A stretch of 64,000 nt of DNA from Palsa-504 sp963835775 (lineage in GTDB: Bacteria > Actinomycetota > Actinomycetes > Streptosporangiales > Streptosporangiaceae). The number at the start of each line of letters is the position of its first letter. Position 1 is the stretch's first letter. This document shows positions 50,560 through 58,193 of this stretch, piece by piece. The stretch covers positions 3,735-67,734 of the forward strand of contig CAWIHB010000023.1 of the NCBI GenBank assembly GCA_963835775.1. Direction: 5' to 3'. The notes under the pieces were generated by a model. That model ran no database searches. It was not told the origin of the DNA and worked only from the letters and a program-made list of their open reading frames with translations. The translations under genes and the position numbers were made by a program.

Positions 50560-51307
50560 CTAGTGACTGTCGGCTGGTGGCGGGGGCTGGTCGTAGGTGG
50601 CCATCGCGGCGGGGCTGGTGTCGGTGGTCAGGAGTTCGAGTTTCCAGGGGCCGGCGTTGACGTCGAAGTCGCGGCCGAAGCCGACCCACTGGCCGGTGAG
50701 GCGGTGGCCGGTGGGGTCGGACAGGAGTTGGATGGCACCGTGGTAGGTGGAGCCCTGGTAGTAGCCGGCCGGGTTGGTTTCCTCGGTCCAGGTGCCGGTG
50801 ATGACCTGGCCGTTGATGGTCAGGTCCATCATGAGCTTGGAGGGGGCGGAGCCGAGCAGAGGAGCGGGCCTGGAGCTTGCGGCCGTGCTGGATGAGCAGC
50901 ACGTGATGCTGATCGATATAGGTCTGCTCGCGGCCGGAGCTGGTGTATTCGTAGGTGCTGAGCCAGATCCCGGTGAGCGGTCCCTGGGTGGCCTTGGGGC
51001 CGGGTTCGGGCAGCCAGATGCCGGTGGCGGGTCCCATGGCTTCGCTAGGGTCGAGGCCGTATTTGTGGTCGGCGCCTTCGAAGCCGAGGGCCTGGATGGT
51101 CTGCCCGGTGACGTATTCCAGGGCGCGTGCGTAGGGGCCGTGGGGGGTGCGGACGAGCCCGGCTTCCCATCGCTGGATGATCCGCTTGGTGCAGCTGTTG
51201 GGTTCCCCGGCTCGGTCTCCGGCCTGGCGGATCGCGCGGGCGAGTTCGTTCTGGGACAGGTGGAGCCGCTGCCGGGCTTGGCGCAGGGCGGTGTTCGGCG
51301 TGCTCAT
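50560..51307 (-). pseudogene. XRE-family HTH regulator, frameshifted
   Basis: ATG 51307 starts a Cro/CI-type HTH (RQARQRLHLSQNELARAIRQ ... CTKRIIQRWEAG). A middle segment follows (EQTYIDQHHVLLIQHGRKLQ). The C-terminal domain continues in another frame: SKLMMDLTINGQVITGTWTE, HGAIQLLSDPTGHRLTGQWV, DFDVNAGPWKLELL. One extra base near 50850-50870 separates them. The C-terminal beta-rich part looks like a sensor or lipocalin-like fold. A divergent 23-bp iteron array lies upstream. Confidence 0.7.
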
Positions 51308-51342
51308 TCCCTCAGGGTAGGCCTGGAAGGGGTGAGCGTTAC

Positions 51343-51411
51343 AACGTCGTTTTGACGCCTGCTGCGACGTCTTATTGACGCCCTCTGGGACGTCGTCTCG
51401 GCAGCGCCAGC
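51343..51411. promoter_or_regulatory. Three 23-bp iterons upstream of the XRE gene
   Basis: ACGTC recurs at 51344, 51367 and 51390, and TTGACGCC at 51352 and 51375, i.e. a 23-bp unit (GACGTC-N2-TTGACGCC-N6) repeated three times with decay in the last copy. Two helical turns per unit would present all sites on one face of DNA, so cooperative binding by the XRE protein is plausible. Confidence 0.65.
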
Positions 51412-51428
51412 TAACTAGCGTGCGAGGT

Positions 51429-51656
51429 ATGACAGGACCTGCATCTGAGGCTCAGCCCGTCCCGCAGTCCGCGCACCCGTTGGGCGCGCTCACTACTTAT
51501 GAGCTGAACCGGTACCGCCGTGAGCTGGAACGCGCGCTGAAGGGCCTTGGCGTCGGCGTCCCAGCGCGGCGCCTGGTCCAGGACAAGCTCGCCCAAGTGC
51601 TGGCGGAGCAGGATTCCCGGGCCTGGATCCGGGCCGACCGCCAGCCCGACCTGTGA
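51429..51656 (+). CDS. Small charged protein divergent from the XRE gene
   Basis: 75 residues from ATG 51429; TAGCGT at 51416-51421 ends 7 nt upstream (leaderless). The body is a single charged amphipathic helix pair (TTYELNRYRRELERALKGLG and LVQDKLAQVLAEQDSRAW). Such short proteins are common near XRE regulators in actinomycetes and may be their partner, but no family is certain. The promoter lies next to the iteron array. Confidence 0.6.
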   Translation: MTGPASEAQPVPQSAHPLGALTTYELNRYRRELERALKGLGVGVPARRLVQDKLAQVLAEQDSRAWIRADRQPDL

Positions 51657-51781
51657 CCTGAGTTGGGCCACGATTTGATCATGGCCGCTATCGCGGGACG
51701 TTGACCTGCTGGTTTGCGGTTCGTAGGGGCTGAGCTTGCGCACTAGGCGCGGTCCGAAAAGTGGCCGCTGCGGGCCCGCTG

Positions 51782-52402
51782 TTACCGGAGGGGTTCAGCC
51801 GATGCTGCCCGCAGCCGGGCTACCGATCCGGCTGCGACCAGGGCTGAGCCGGCGGCTATCCTCGGCCTGCGCCGCTGCCCGGCCCGGGCCACCCGCAGGA
51901 CATTGAGGGCGACGTTCGGGGCTTCGTTGGCGATCGCGAGCGCCGTCAGCCGCCGCGGGTGGCGCAGGCGCCACGGCACGCCGATGACTATCCACGCTGC
52001 CGGGGAAACAAGGCCGAACCAGCGGAAGAACCGCGATAGCCGGCGGGCTGCGGGTGTTTCCGCCGCGGCGGTAGCCGGGGCCCCTGCTTCAAGCTTGCGC
52101 AAAAAGTCCCTTCGCTGCTGCTCGTCCATCCCGGCCAGGGCCGCGAGGTTCTCCAGTGCCTCGGCCCCCGTCGGCGCTTCCGTGCCAAGGCCCCACGCCA
52201 CCAGCCCGAAGCCGGCCGCGCCTGCCCACTCGGCCAGGGCCCGCTGCCGGCGCCCGGCGGCCCAGTGCCCGGCCCCGGCGATAGCCTGGGTGGCGACGGG
52301 GGCGACAGGGGACACCCATCCGCGCGTCCCCGAGGGCCTGCCCCCGTCCAGAAGGAGCATATAGGCCCGCCACAGCAGGGCCTTGCTGTCATCACGAGCC
52401 AT
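51782..52402 (-). CDS. Hypothetical protein
   Basis: 206 residues from ATG 52402. The N-terminal half has Trp/Ala-rich helices (SKALLWRAYMLLLDGGRPSG; WAGAAGFGLVAWGLGTEAPT). A short charged motif (MDEQQRRDFLRKLEAGAPAT) follows, and then helices with one possible membrane segment (FGLVSPAAWIVIGVPWRLRH). The C-terminus is Arg/Ala-rich. No family is recognised. Codon use is normal for the window. Confidence 0.5.
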   Translation of the reverse strand: MARDDSKALLWRAYMLLLDGGRPSGTRGWVSPVAPVATQAIAGAGHWAAGRRQRALAEWAGAAGFGLVAWGLGTEAPTGAEALENLAALAGMDEQQRRDFLRKLEAGAPATAAAETPAARRLSRFFRWFGLVSPAAWIVIGVPWRLRHPRRLTALAIANEAPNVALNVLRVARAGQRRRPRIAAGSALVAAGSVARLRAASAEPLR

Positions 52403-52673
52403 CCCGCCATTGTCGCCCTGGCGGTGCGTGCGTGCCAATACGAGCCGCAGGCGCGAGGCCCATTCACCTGCATGAGGTCGCGAGTCGCAGGAGCGGAAGA
52501 AAGTGCCCCGTGACCGGGGCAGTCACGGGACGGTCTGGCCGTGCTCAGATGCCCTGCTCCTGGCTCAGCGGGGCAGTCACCGAGCGCACTAGAGGCGCTG
52601 CATGCGTCGCGCACGTGCTCCAAGACCTTCTAACGACAACTGACGTGCGCACTAGGATGGCCCAACTCGGGTA

Positions 52674-52713
52674 GAACGCGCGCTGAAGGGCCGACCGCAA
52701 GCCCGACCTGTGA
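52674..52713 (+). repeat. Two-block partial copy of the small gene at 51.4-51.7 kb
   Basis: GAACGCGCGCTGAAGGGCC matches 51528-51546 and is joined directly to GACCGCAAGCCCGACCTGTG, matching 51636-51655 with one change. The 89 bp between are absent. GGGCC is present at both parental junctions, so a microhomology-mediated deletion is likely. Confidence 0.7.
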
Positions 52714-52777
52714 TCATCCGCAGTAGCCTCGCCCCAACTTGGCCCAACCAGGCAGGGGACATACCAACCTTCGGTCA

Positions 52778-52920
52778 GCAACGCATTACGAGTGGCGTGC
52801 TGCCTGCCTGCGCACGCACTACCTGCACCGATAGCACGGATCATCGCACTGACGGCACCCATGACGCTGAGATTATCCGGCACGCCGTTCCACGAACCGT
52901 TCCACGGCCGCGGCGCCGCG
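52778..52920. repeat. Dispersed repeat copy B with tRNA-Thr(CGU)-like core
   Basis: The segment from 52823 (CTGCACCGATAGCACGG ... CCGTTCCACG) matches copies A and C. The 18 bp at the core position (52778-52795) read GCAACGCATTACGAGTGG, diverged from the A/C core but resembling the anticodon-loop region of a tRNA with CGU anticodon on the minus strand. Confidence 0.6.
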
Positions 52921-52932
52921 GATTCAGGAAGG

Positions 52933-53226
52933 AGGCCTTGATCGGACACCAGGTCCGTTTCCATTCCCGTTTCGATCTGGTCATCTTGCTCAGCGCGCCC
53001 GCGCAGACCATGATCGAAAGACTGGCGGCCAGGACCGGTAACCCGTACGGCAAGGCACGCGGCGACATGGACCGGATCCTCGGTGTCCTGGCCGCGGTCG
53101 AGCCGCTGCTGCGGAAGGCGGCCGATCATGAGATCCGCACCACCATCTCGCTCGCCGACGTGGTGGCGAAGCTGCTTCACCTGACAGCGGCTGATCCTGG
53201 GGCGGGTGGCCAGCCGGATGCTGTTG
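52933..53226 (+). pseudogene. 3' fragment of a P-loop kinase-like gene
   Basis: The frame reads ALIGHQVRFHSRFDLVILLS, APAQTMIERLAARTGNPYGK, then LDR-like MDRILGVLAAVEPLLRKAAD and HEIRTTISLADVVAKLLHL. This is the C-terminal half (lid and helices) of small AAA/adenylate-kinase-like ATPases. The P-loop half is missing; upstream sequence is repeat copy B. The frame runs on without stop into the LuxR-type gene, which has its own promoter and start. Confidence 0.6.
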
Positions 53227-53264
53227 CCGACGCCGCAAGGCTATGCGGCGGCGCCGGCGGAGGT

Positions 53265-53270
53265 TATGGT
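53265..53270 (+). promoter_or_regulatory. -10 box TATGGT of the LuxR-type regulator
   Basis: TATGGT ends 6 nt before GTG 53277; no Shine-Dalgarno sequence is present. This decides the start against the much longer upstream frame. Confidence 0.6.
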
Positions 53271-53276
53271 ACGGCC

Positions 53277-55700
53277 GTGGGGGAATCCCCGGTGGTGATT
53301 GCGGCCGGCGGCGTGCATGGCTTCCCGGCGATGCGGACGAGCTTTGTCGGCCGGGCCGGGCCGGTGCGCGAGCTGGTGATGCTGCTTGAGCAGTACCGGC
53401 TGGTGACGGTGACCGGGCCGGGCGGTTCGGGGAAGACCCGGCTGGCCGGCGAGGTGGCCCGGCGGGTGGCGGGCCGGTTCGCCGACGGGGCGTGGCTGGC
53501 CGAGCTGGCGCCGGTGCAGGACCCGGGGCAGGTTGCGGCGGTGGTCGCGGCGGCGTTGGGGGTCCGGGAGCAGCCGGGGGTGCCGATCGCGGGGACGCTT
53601 GGCCGGGTGCTGGCCCGCCAGCAGCTGCTGCTGGTGCTGGATAACTGCGAGCACGTGCTCGCCGCGGCGGCCGGGTTGTGCGGGGAGCTGGTGGCGGCCT
53701 GCGATGACCTGCGGGTGCTGGCCACGAGCCGGGAGGGGTTGCGGGTCGGCGGGGAGGCCCGGTACCGGCTGGGCCCGCTGGCGGTGCCTGATCCCGATGA
53801 CCTGGCCGATGCGGCCAAGGCGGAGGCGGTGGTGTTGTTCGCGGACCGGGCCTGCCAGGCCGATGCGCATTTCGTCCTGGACAGCCAGAGCGGGCCGGGG
53901 GTGGCGCGGCTGGTGGCGCGGCTGGATGGGATGCCGCTGGCGATCGAACTGGCCGCGGCCCGGATCGAGGCGCTCGGGGTGAGCCAGCTGCTGGCCCGGC
54001 TGGATGACAGGTTTGCGCTGCTGGCCGGCGGGGACCGGCTGGCCCCGCCCCGGCAGCAGTCCCTGGCCGCGGCCGTGGAGTGGAGCTACCGGCTGCTCGA
54101 TGAACCCGAGCGGAGGGCCTTCCGGGCGGTGTCGGTGTTTCCCGGGCCGTTCACCCTGCGGGGCGCCGAGGCGGTCGCCGGGGCAGACGCGGGGCTGGCG
54201 GTATTGCGGCTGGTGGACTGCTCGCTGCTGGTCCCGCCGCGCACCGGCGCGGATGGCCGGCCGCGGTATGTGATGCTGGAGACGTTGCGCGCCTATGGGG
54301 CAAGACTGCGGGCCGAGGCCGGTGAGCAGGACACAGTCGCCGCCGCGCTGGCCGGGTACGCGCTACAGGTGGCGGAGGAGGCTTCGGCCGGGCTGCAGAC
54401 CAGCGCCGGGGAGGCAGCCGCGGCGCGGCGGCTGGATGCCGAGGACCCCGCCATGCGCCAGGTTCTGGCCTGGGCCGTGGACCATGATCCGGCCGTGGCG
54501 CTGCGGCTGGCGGTCGCGCTGTGCTGGTGGTGGCGGCCGGGCGGCCGTCTGGGCGGCCAGTACCGGCTGCTGTCCGAGGTGGCCGGGCTCGCCGAACCGG
54601 GCAGCGACGGATGGTGCGCTGCGCAATACTGGCTGGGCTGGGCTGCGGCGATGTCGGCCGATTTGCCCAGGGCGGTGGGCCACTTCACCGCGGCCCGCGA
54701 CGCCATGCAGGACCGGGGCCCGTCCCGGCTGCTGGCTGACGTCCTGGAAGGCCGGTCTATGGCCTTGCTGAACACCGGCCAGCTCGCCGAGGGGACTGAG
54801 GACGGCCGCCGCGCGCTGGCCATGGCCCGGGATCTCGCCGACTCGGCTGCCGAGGTGCTGGCCCTGGTGGCGCTTGGTATCGCCGCGTTGTACAGCGGCG
54901 ACCATGACGGCGCCATTGAGCTGATCCGGCGGCAGCAGCAGATCACCGGGGGCGTCCCGGCGGTTTACCGGGCCGGCAGCACCGTGTTGATCTTTGCGCT
55001 GATCGGCGCCGGGGACCTGGCCGGCGCCGAGAGCGCCTGCGTGGCGGCGCTGGCTCAGTGCCGGGACGCCGGTGACATGACCAAACTGGCAAGCCTGCTG
55101 AACCTGATGGCGGACCTGGATGTCCGGGCCGGCCGTTTCCAGGATGCCGCCGCGCACCTGCGCGAAGGGCTCCAGGTCGTGATGCGGACCGGTGACTTGT
55201 TTGAGATGACGAGCTGCCTGGGGTCCTGTGCGCTGCTGTGCACTGCGACGGGGCGCTACGCCGAGGCGGCCACGGTCTGGGCCGCCCTGGACGTCCACAC
55301 CCGGCAGCACGGGCTCATTGGCGGGCCGCCCGAAGAAGCGCGCAGAGAAGAGGAAGCGCTGGCCAAGATCCGGCACGCGCTGGAGCCCGGCCGGGTCCGG
55401 ACGGCCGAGGAGCGCGGCGCGGCGATGAGCCTGGACACCGCGGCCGAGTACGCCCTGCTGCTCACCGCCCCCGCCCCGCCGCCGACCGTAGCGGCGGGCC
55501 CGGGGCTGGGCCGGCTCAGTGCCCGGGAACGGGAACTGGTCACCCTGGTCGCGCAGGGCCGCACCAACGCGCAGATCGCCGCGCAGCTGTACATCAGCGT
55601 CCGCACGGTCGGCTCGCACCTGGACCGGATCCGGGACAAGACCGGCTGCCGCCGCCGCGCCGACCTGACCCGCCTGGCCCTGACCGAGGGCCTGGTCTGA
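53277..55700 (+). CDS. Large LuxR-family ATPase regulator (LAL/STAND type)
   Basis: 807 residues from GTG 53277. An NB-ARC/STAND ATPase comes first: FVGRAGPVRELVMLLEQYRL, Walker A GPGGSGKTRLAGEVAR, LLLVLDNCEHVL (Walker B) and LPLAIELAAARIE-like GMPLAIELAAARIEALG. Then come winged-helix and TPR-like repeats (residues about 330-700). The C-terminal LuxR HTH is LSARERELVTLVAQGRTNAQ and IAAQLYISVRTVGSHLDRIR. Such proteins activate target promoters when an inducer opens the ATPase switch. It precedes a small membrane protein gene, a possible target. Confidence 0.88.
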   Translation: MGESPVVIAAGGVHGFPAMRTSFVGRAGPVRELVMLLEQYRLVTVTGPGGSGKTRLAGEVARRVAGRFADGAWLAELAPVQDPGQVAAVVAAALGVREQPGVPIAGTLGRVLARQQLLLVLDNCEHVLAAAAGLCGELVAACDDLRVLATSREGLRVGGEARYRLGPLAVPDPDDLADAAKAEAVVLFADRACQADAHFVLDSQSGPGVARLVARLDGMPLAIELAAARIEALGVSQLLARLDDRFALLAGGDRLAPPRQQSLAAAVEWSYRLLDEPERRAFRAVSVFPGPFTLRGAEAVAGADAGLAVLRLVDCSLLVPPRTGADGRPRYVMLETLRAYGARLRAEAGEQDTVAAALAGYALQVAEEASAGLQTSAGEAAAARRLDAEDPAMRQVLAWAVDHDPAVALRLAVALCWWWRPGGRLGGQYRLLSEVAGLAEPGSDGWCAAQYWLGWAAAMSADLPRAVGHFTAARDAMQDRGPSRLLADVLEGRSMALLNTGQLAEGTEDGRRALAMARDLADSAAEVLALVALGIAALYSGDHDGAIELIRRQQQITGGVPAVYRAGSTVLIFALIGAGDLAGAESACVAALAQCRDAGDMTKLASLLNLMADLDVRAGRFQDAAAHLREGLQVVMRTGDLFEMTSCLGSCALLCTATGRYAEAATVWAALDVHTRQHGLIGGPPEEARREEEALAKIRHALEPGRVRTAEERGAAMSLDTAAEYALLLTAPAPPPTVAAGPGLGRLSARERELVTLVAQGRTNAQIAAQLYISVRTVGSHLDRIRDKTGCRRRADLTRLALTEGLV

Positions 55701-55882
55701 CCTCCAGCCTGCCGGCCGCCCTGCGGAAACCGGCCACAATGCCTGTGGGTCATCTGACCCCTGGCTGCCTCAGCGGCGCAAGAGGGGTCGGCCGGCCTCT
55801 GCCCGGCGTATGCCCGGACGCGCGAACCTGTCCGAACAGGGCCGCGAGAACCGGCCAGATCCGAGCAGACAGGACCTAGATC

Positions 55883-56233
55883 ATGAGCACACAGCCTTCT
55901 CACCAGCGAGCTCGCCACTGGATGGCCACCTGGCCGGCTGGTCCGCACCTGGGCCGTCTGGCCACGGTCCTGGCCGCGGTCATCGCCGGCCTGCTGGCAT
56001 CGGCCGCGGCCGGCACGGCGGCGTTCGCGAACTCGATACCGATCGGGGACGGAGGCGCCGTCCCTGTCGTGCCGGTCTCGCCCGCGACCGTCCGGGTGGT
56101 CAGCACCGCTGGCATGGCGGGCTGGCAAATCACCCTGATCGCGGCCGGGGCCGCCCTGGTCGCCGCGGCCGCGGCCGTGCTCCTAGACCGCAAGCTGGCC
56201 GGCCGCCGCGGCGTCACCGCCACCACCGGCTGA
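55883..56233 (+). CDS. Small two-helix membrane protein
   Basis: 116 residues from ATG 55883. The first hydrophobic segment (LATVLAAVIAGLLASAAAGT) looks like a signal/anchor. An extracytoplasmic Pro/Val loop (IGDGGAVPVVPVSPATVRVV) follows. The second helix is WQITLIAAGAALVAAAAAVL, with a basic tail. No family beyond this layout is recognised. It follows the LuxR-type gene by 182 bp in the same direction. Confidence 0.55.
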   Translation: MSTQPSHQRARHWMATWPAGPHLGRLATVLAAVIAGLLASAAAGTAAFANSIPIGDGGAVPVVPVSPATVRVVSTAGMAGWQITLIAAGAALVAAAAAVLLDRKLAGRRGVTATTG

Positions 56234-56853
56234 TGCACCCGCCCGCAACCACGCACTGCGCCTGCCTGACGACCGGCCCGCGGGCCCGAACCGTCAGGCA
56301 GGCCCGCGTCTGCCCGCAGCCAGGCCGCGGCGAGCCCTGACGGGCCGACGGGCCGACCAGCCGGATGGCCCGCAGGAGAACCGTGTGCCGCCGCCGCCGC
56401 GGAAGGGCAACCGCACGCAGAACCGGATCTTCTGGGCGCAATATCCCAGGGAATCAAGCCAGCCCGTGCGCGTACGGATTCGGCGATCTGAAATAGTTCG
56501 AACCAAAACAATGCCCCGCTTGTCACGCTGCGCAACTACAAAGAATGCTAACCGAGCCTGCTGTGACCCGCCTGGATCAGGAGTCGATACCTGCCGTTTA
56601 CAAGAAGTACGGCCTCGTGCACAATGCGCGCTAGCTGCACGGATAGCACGGATCATGACATTGACGGCACTCGTTCCGCTGGGACTGTCTGGTGCGCCGG
56701 TCCATCAACCGGTCCACGCGGCTCGGCAGGTAGAACCCACGACTGTAACCCAGCGTAGCGATCGGGACTTACGCTCCACCGATGCCCACGCGACGGGGTG
56801 GTCCGAAGAGGTCCGCGTCAAAATCCAATTTTGCACGGCGAGGCGACGAAATC
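56234..56853. other. 620-bp region without supported gene, containing repeat copy C
   Basis: No ORF has a start signal or family match. The region is lower in GC than neighbouring genes. It holds the att-like core at 56590-56607 and the repeat segment to about 56725. The left part (56330-56560) contains no recognisable structure. Confidence 0.6.
56590..56725. repeat. Dispersed repeat copy C with att-like core
   Basis: CCTGCCGTTTACAAGAAG (56590-56607) is identical to the core of copy A, and 28 bp later the CTGCACGGATAGCACGG segment begins, as in A. The identical 18-bp cores bound 6.3 kb. Confidence 0.7.
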
Positions 56854-57354
56854 TTACGTGTCCAACGTGGAGGGAGATCCTCCAGCACTGGCGACGATCG
56901 GAGTCTGAATGGCACGGAGCCCGTATCTCTTCCTCTCAACGTTGTCGAACCACAGCACTAGCGTGTAGCGACCAGGTGATGGGAACTCGATGTTAGAAAC
57001 GGTTACTGCGAACGGAACAAGACCGGATTCGCCGAACTGCGCCTCCAGAGACGGTGCCGCGCGAAACTGGGCCTCGACTCGGACGGGAAGCTCCTGGTCG
57101 TTAGGTCCGACCATGCCTACCCGGATCAGATGGTCACGCATGGTGTCGTGGAAGGGTAGCTCCAAGATCGCGGCGATCCCGATGGTCGGCAGGGTGGCTG
57201 GGAAGGCGGGGAAGCGCAGCAGGCTTATGCCGCCGCCGTTCACGTAGATCTTGCCGTCAGGTGCGACAGCGGCGTGATCGGCAGCGAAGAACGCCACGAC
57301 GGCTGTGGTCGTGATCGCGGCTGGAGTGTCAGGGACTGCGGTAGACTCTGTCAT
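56854..57354 (-). CDS. DUF6941-like protein
   Basis: 166 residues from ATG 57354; TATAAC (minus strand, plus 57362-57367) ends 7 nt upstream. It reads VVAFFAADHAAVAPDGKIYV, NGGGISLLRFPAFPATLPTI, ELPFHDTMRDHLIRVGMVGP and IEFPSPGRYTLVLWFDNVER, matching the actinobacterial DUF6941 proteins as I recall them: an all-beta domain of about 150 residues. Function unknown. It is divergent from a two-gene operon, and its start codon lies inside a 9-bp inverted-repeat arm. Confidence 0.7.
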   Translation of the reverse strand: MTESTAVPDTPAAITTTAVVAFFAADHAAVAPDGKIYVNGGGISLLRFPAFPATLPTIGIAAILELPFHDTMRDHLIRVGMVGPNDQELPVRVEAQFRAAPSLEAQFGESGLVPFAVTVSNIEFPSPGRYTLVLWFDNVERKRYGLRAIQTPIVASAGGSPSTLDT

Positions 57355-57379
57355 ACAAGTTGTTATAGCATGTATGACA
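57349..57379. promoter_or_regulatory. Divergent operator, 9-13-9 inverted repeat
   Basis: TGTCATACA (57349-57357) and TGTATGACA (57371-57379) are perfect inverted arms around the 13-nt spacer holding the TATAAC box of the minus gene. One regulator bound here could shut both directions. The RHH protein encoded at 57749 is the natural candidate. Confidence 0.7.
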
Positions 57380-57401
57380 TGAGGTATCAACTGAAGTGCA
57401 G

Positions 57402-57752
57402 ATGCTCGACATCTACCGCTACGAGATCGTCGACTGGGATGATCCAGAGACCGATCCCGACCCGGCCACCAACAACCTGTTGCACTGTCAGCAGGCGGAT
57501 CACCTAGGTGCGCAGGCAGAGTTGATCGTGGCCGAAGTGTTCCGTGGGTCATGGGCCGAGGTCAGGTTTAAGACCCAAACGGCCCAGTACTCGGTGGTGG
57601 GGGTAGCCCTGTCAAACATCTGGCTCGTATTGTTGGAGGACTCACACAAGCGTGGCGACTGGCTCCGGCCGGTAACGGGATGGCCAGCCGAAGCCGCAGA
57701 GATCCGTGAGTGGGAGCGTGCGACAGGCCAGCGAGGAAGGGGGAGACGATGA
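57402..57752 (+). CDS. Unknown protein upstream of the RHH gene
   Basis: 116 residues from ATG 57402; a GTG at 57396 is possible. It reads LDIYRYEIVDWDDPETDPDP, LLHCQQADHLGAQAELIVAE, VFRGSWAEVRFKTQTAQYSV and LSNIWLVLLEDSHKRGDWLR. The composition is acidic with a beta-rich pattern, without membrane helices. Its stop overlaps the next start (ATGA at 57749). No family is recognised; the position between an operator and an RHH gene recalls toxin-antitoxin or small regulatory modules, but no toxin signature is visible. Confidence 0.55.
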   Translation: MLDIYRYEIVDWDDPETDPDPATNNLLHCQQADHLGAQAELIVAEVFRGSWAEVRFKTQTAQYSVVGVALSNIWLVLLEDSHKRGDWLRPVTGWPAEAAEIREWERATGQRGRGRR

Positions 57753-58045
57753 GCGTTGAACGTCCCCAAGGGCTTATCGAGGGCTCCGGGCAACGAGGCG
57801 AGCCGCGGCGACTTGACCAGATGGTGTCTGCTCGGCTTGATCCAGAGCTAGTTGCAACGCTTAGGGAGTTCGCATCCAGGCACGGCATGTCACTGAGCGA
57901 TGTGCTAAGGGAAGCTGCCGTCCAGCTTCTGGCGCGTGAGGCGTCCGCCAACATCATCACCTTCGACATAACGGTGACCAACGGGACACGGCCAGGAACG
58001 GCCTCCCGTGAGTCATACCGCCAGGCGATCCCAACAGCCATCTAA
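57749..58045 (+). CDS. Ribbon-helix-helix (CopG/Arc-type) protein
   Basis: 98 residues from ATG 57749 with GGGGGAG upstream and an ATGA overlap with the previous gene. The RHH core is LDQMVSARLDPELVATLREF and ASRHGMSLSDVLREAAVQLL, a beta strand plus two helices. The C-terminal third (NIITFDITVTNGTRPGTASR) has no known fold and could bind the partner. It probably binds the 9-13-9 inverted repeat upstream and represses its own operon and DUF6941. Confidence 0.75.
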   Translation: MSVERPQGLIEGSGQRGEPRRLDQMVSARLDPELVATLREFASRHGMSLSDVLREAAVQLLAREASANIITFDITVTNGTRPGTASRESYRQAIPTAI

Positions 58046-58193
58046 GTTCCGCGGAACCTGAGACACCATCCGGGCTGCTGCCTGGTCCCGCGTCGTCGTT
58101 GACGGCTTGGTTGGCGATCTCGCAGTAGCCCGTCTATGCGTCCACGCCCCTTCGCCTACGTCTTAGGCTGCCAAACTGAGCAGTATTTACTTA

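Noticed and set aside
52710..53276. LuxR regulator starting at the long upstream frame (52710)
   Set aside because: The extension reads through repeat copy B and an unrelated kinase fragment, and a -10 box fits GTG 53277.
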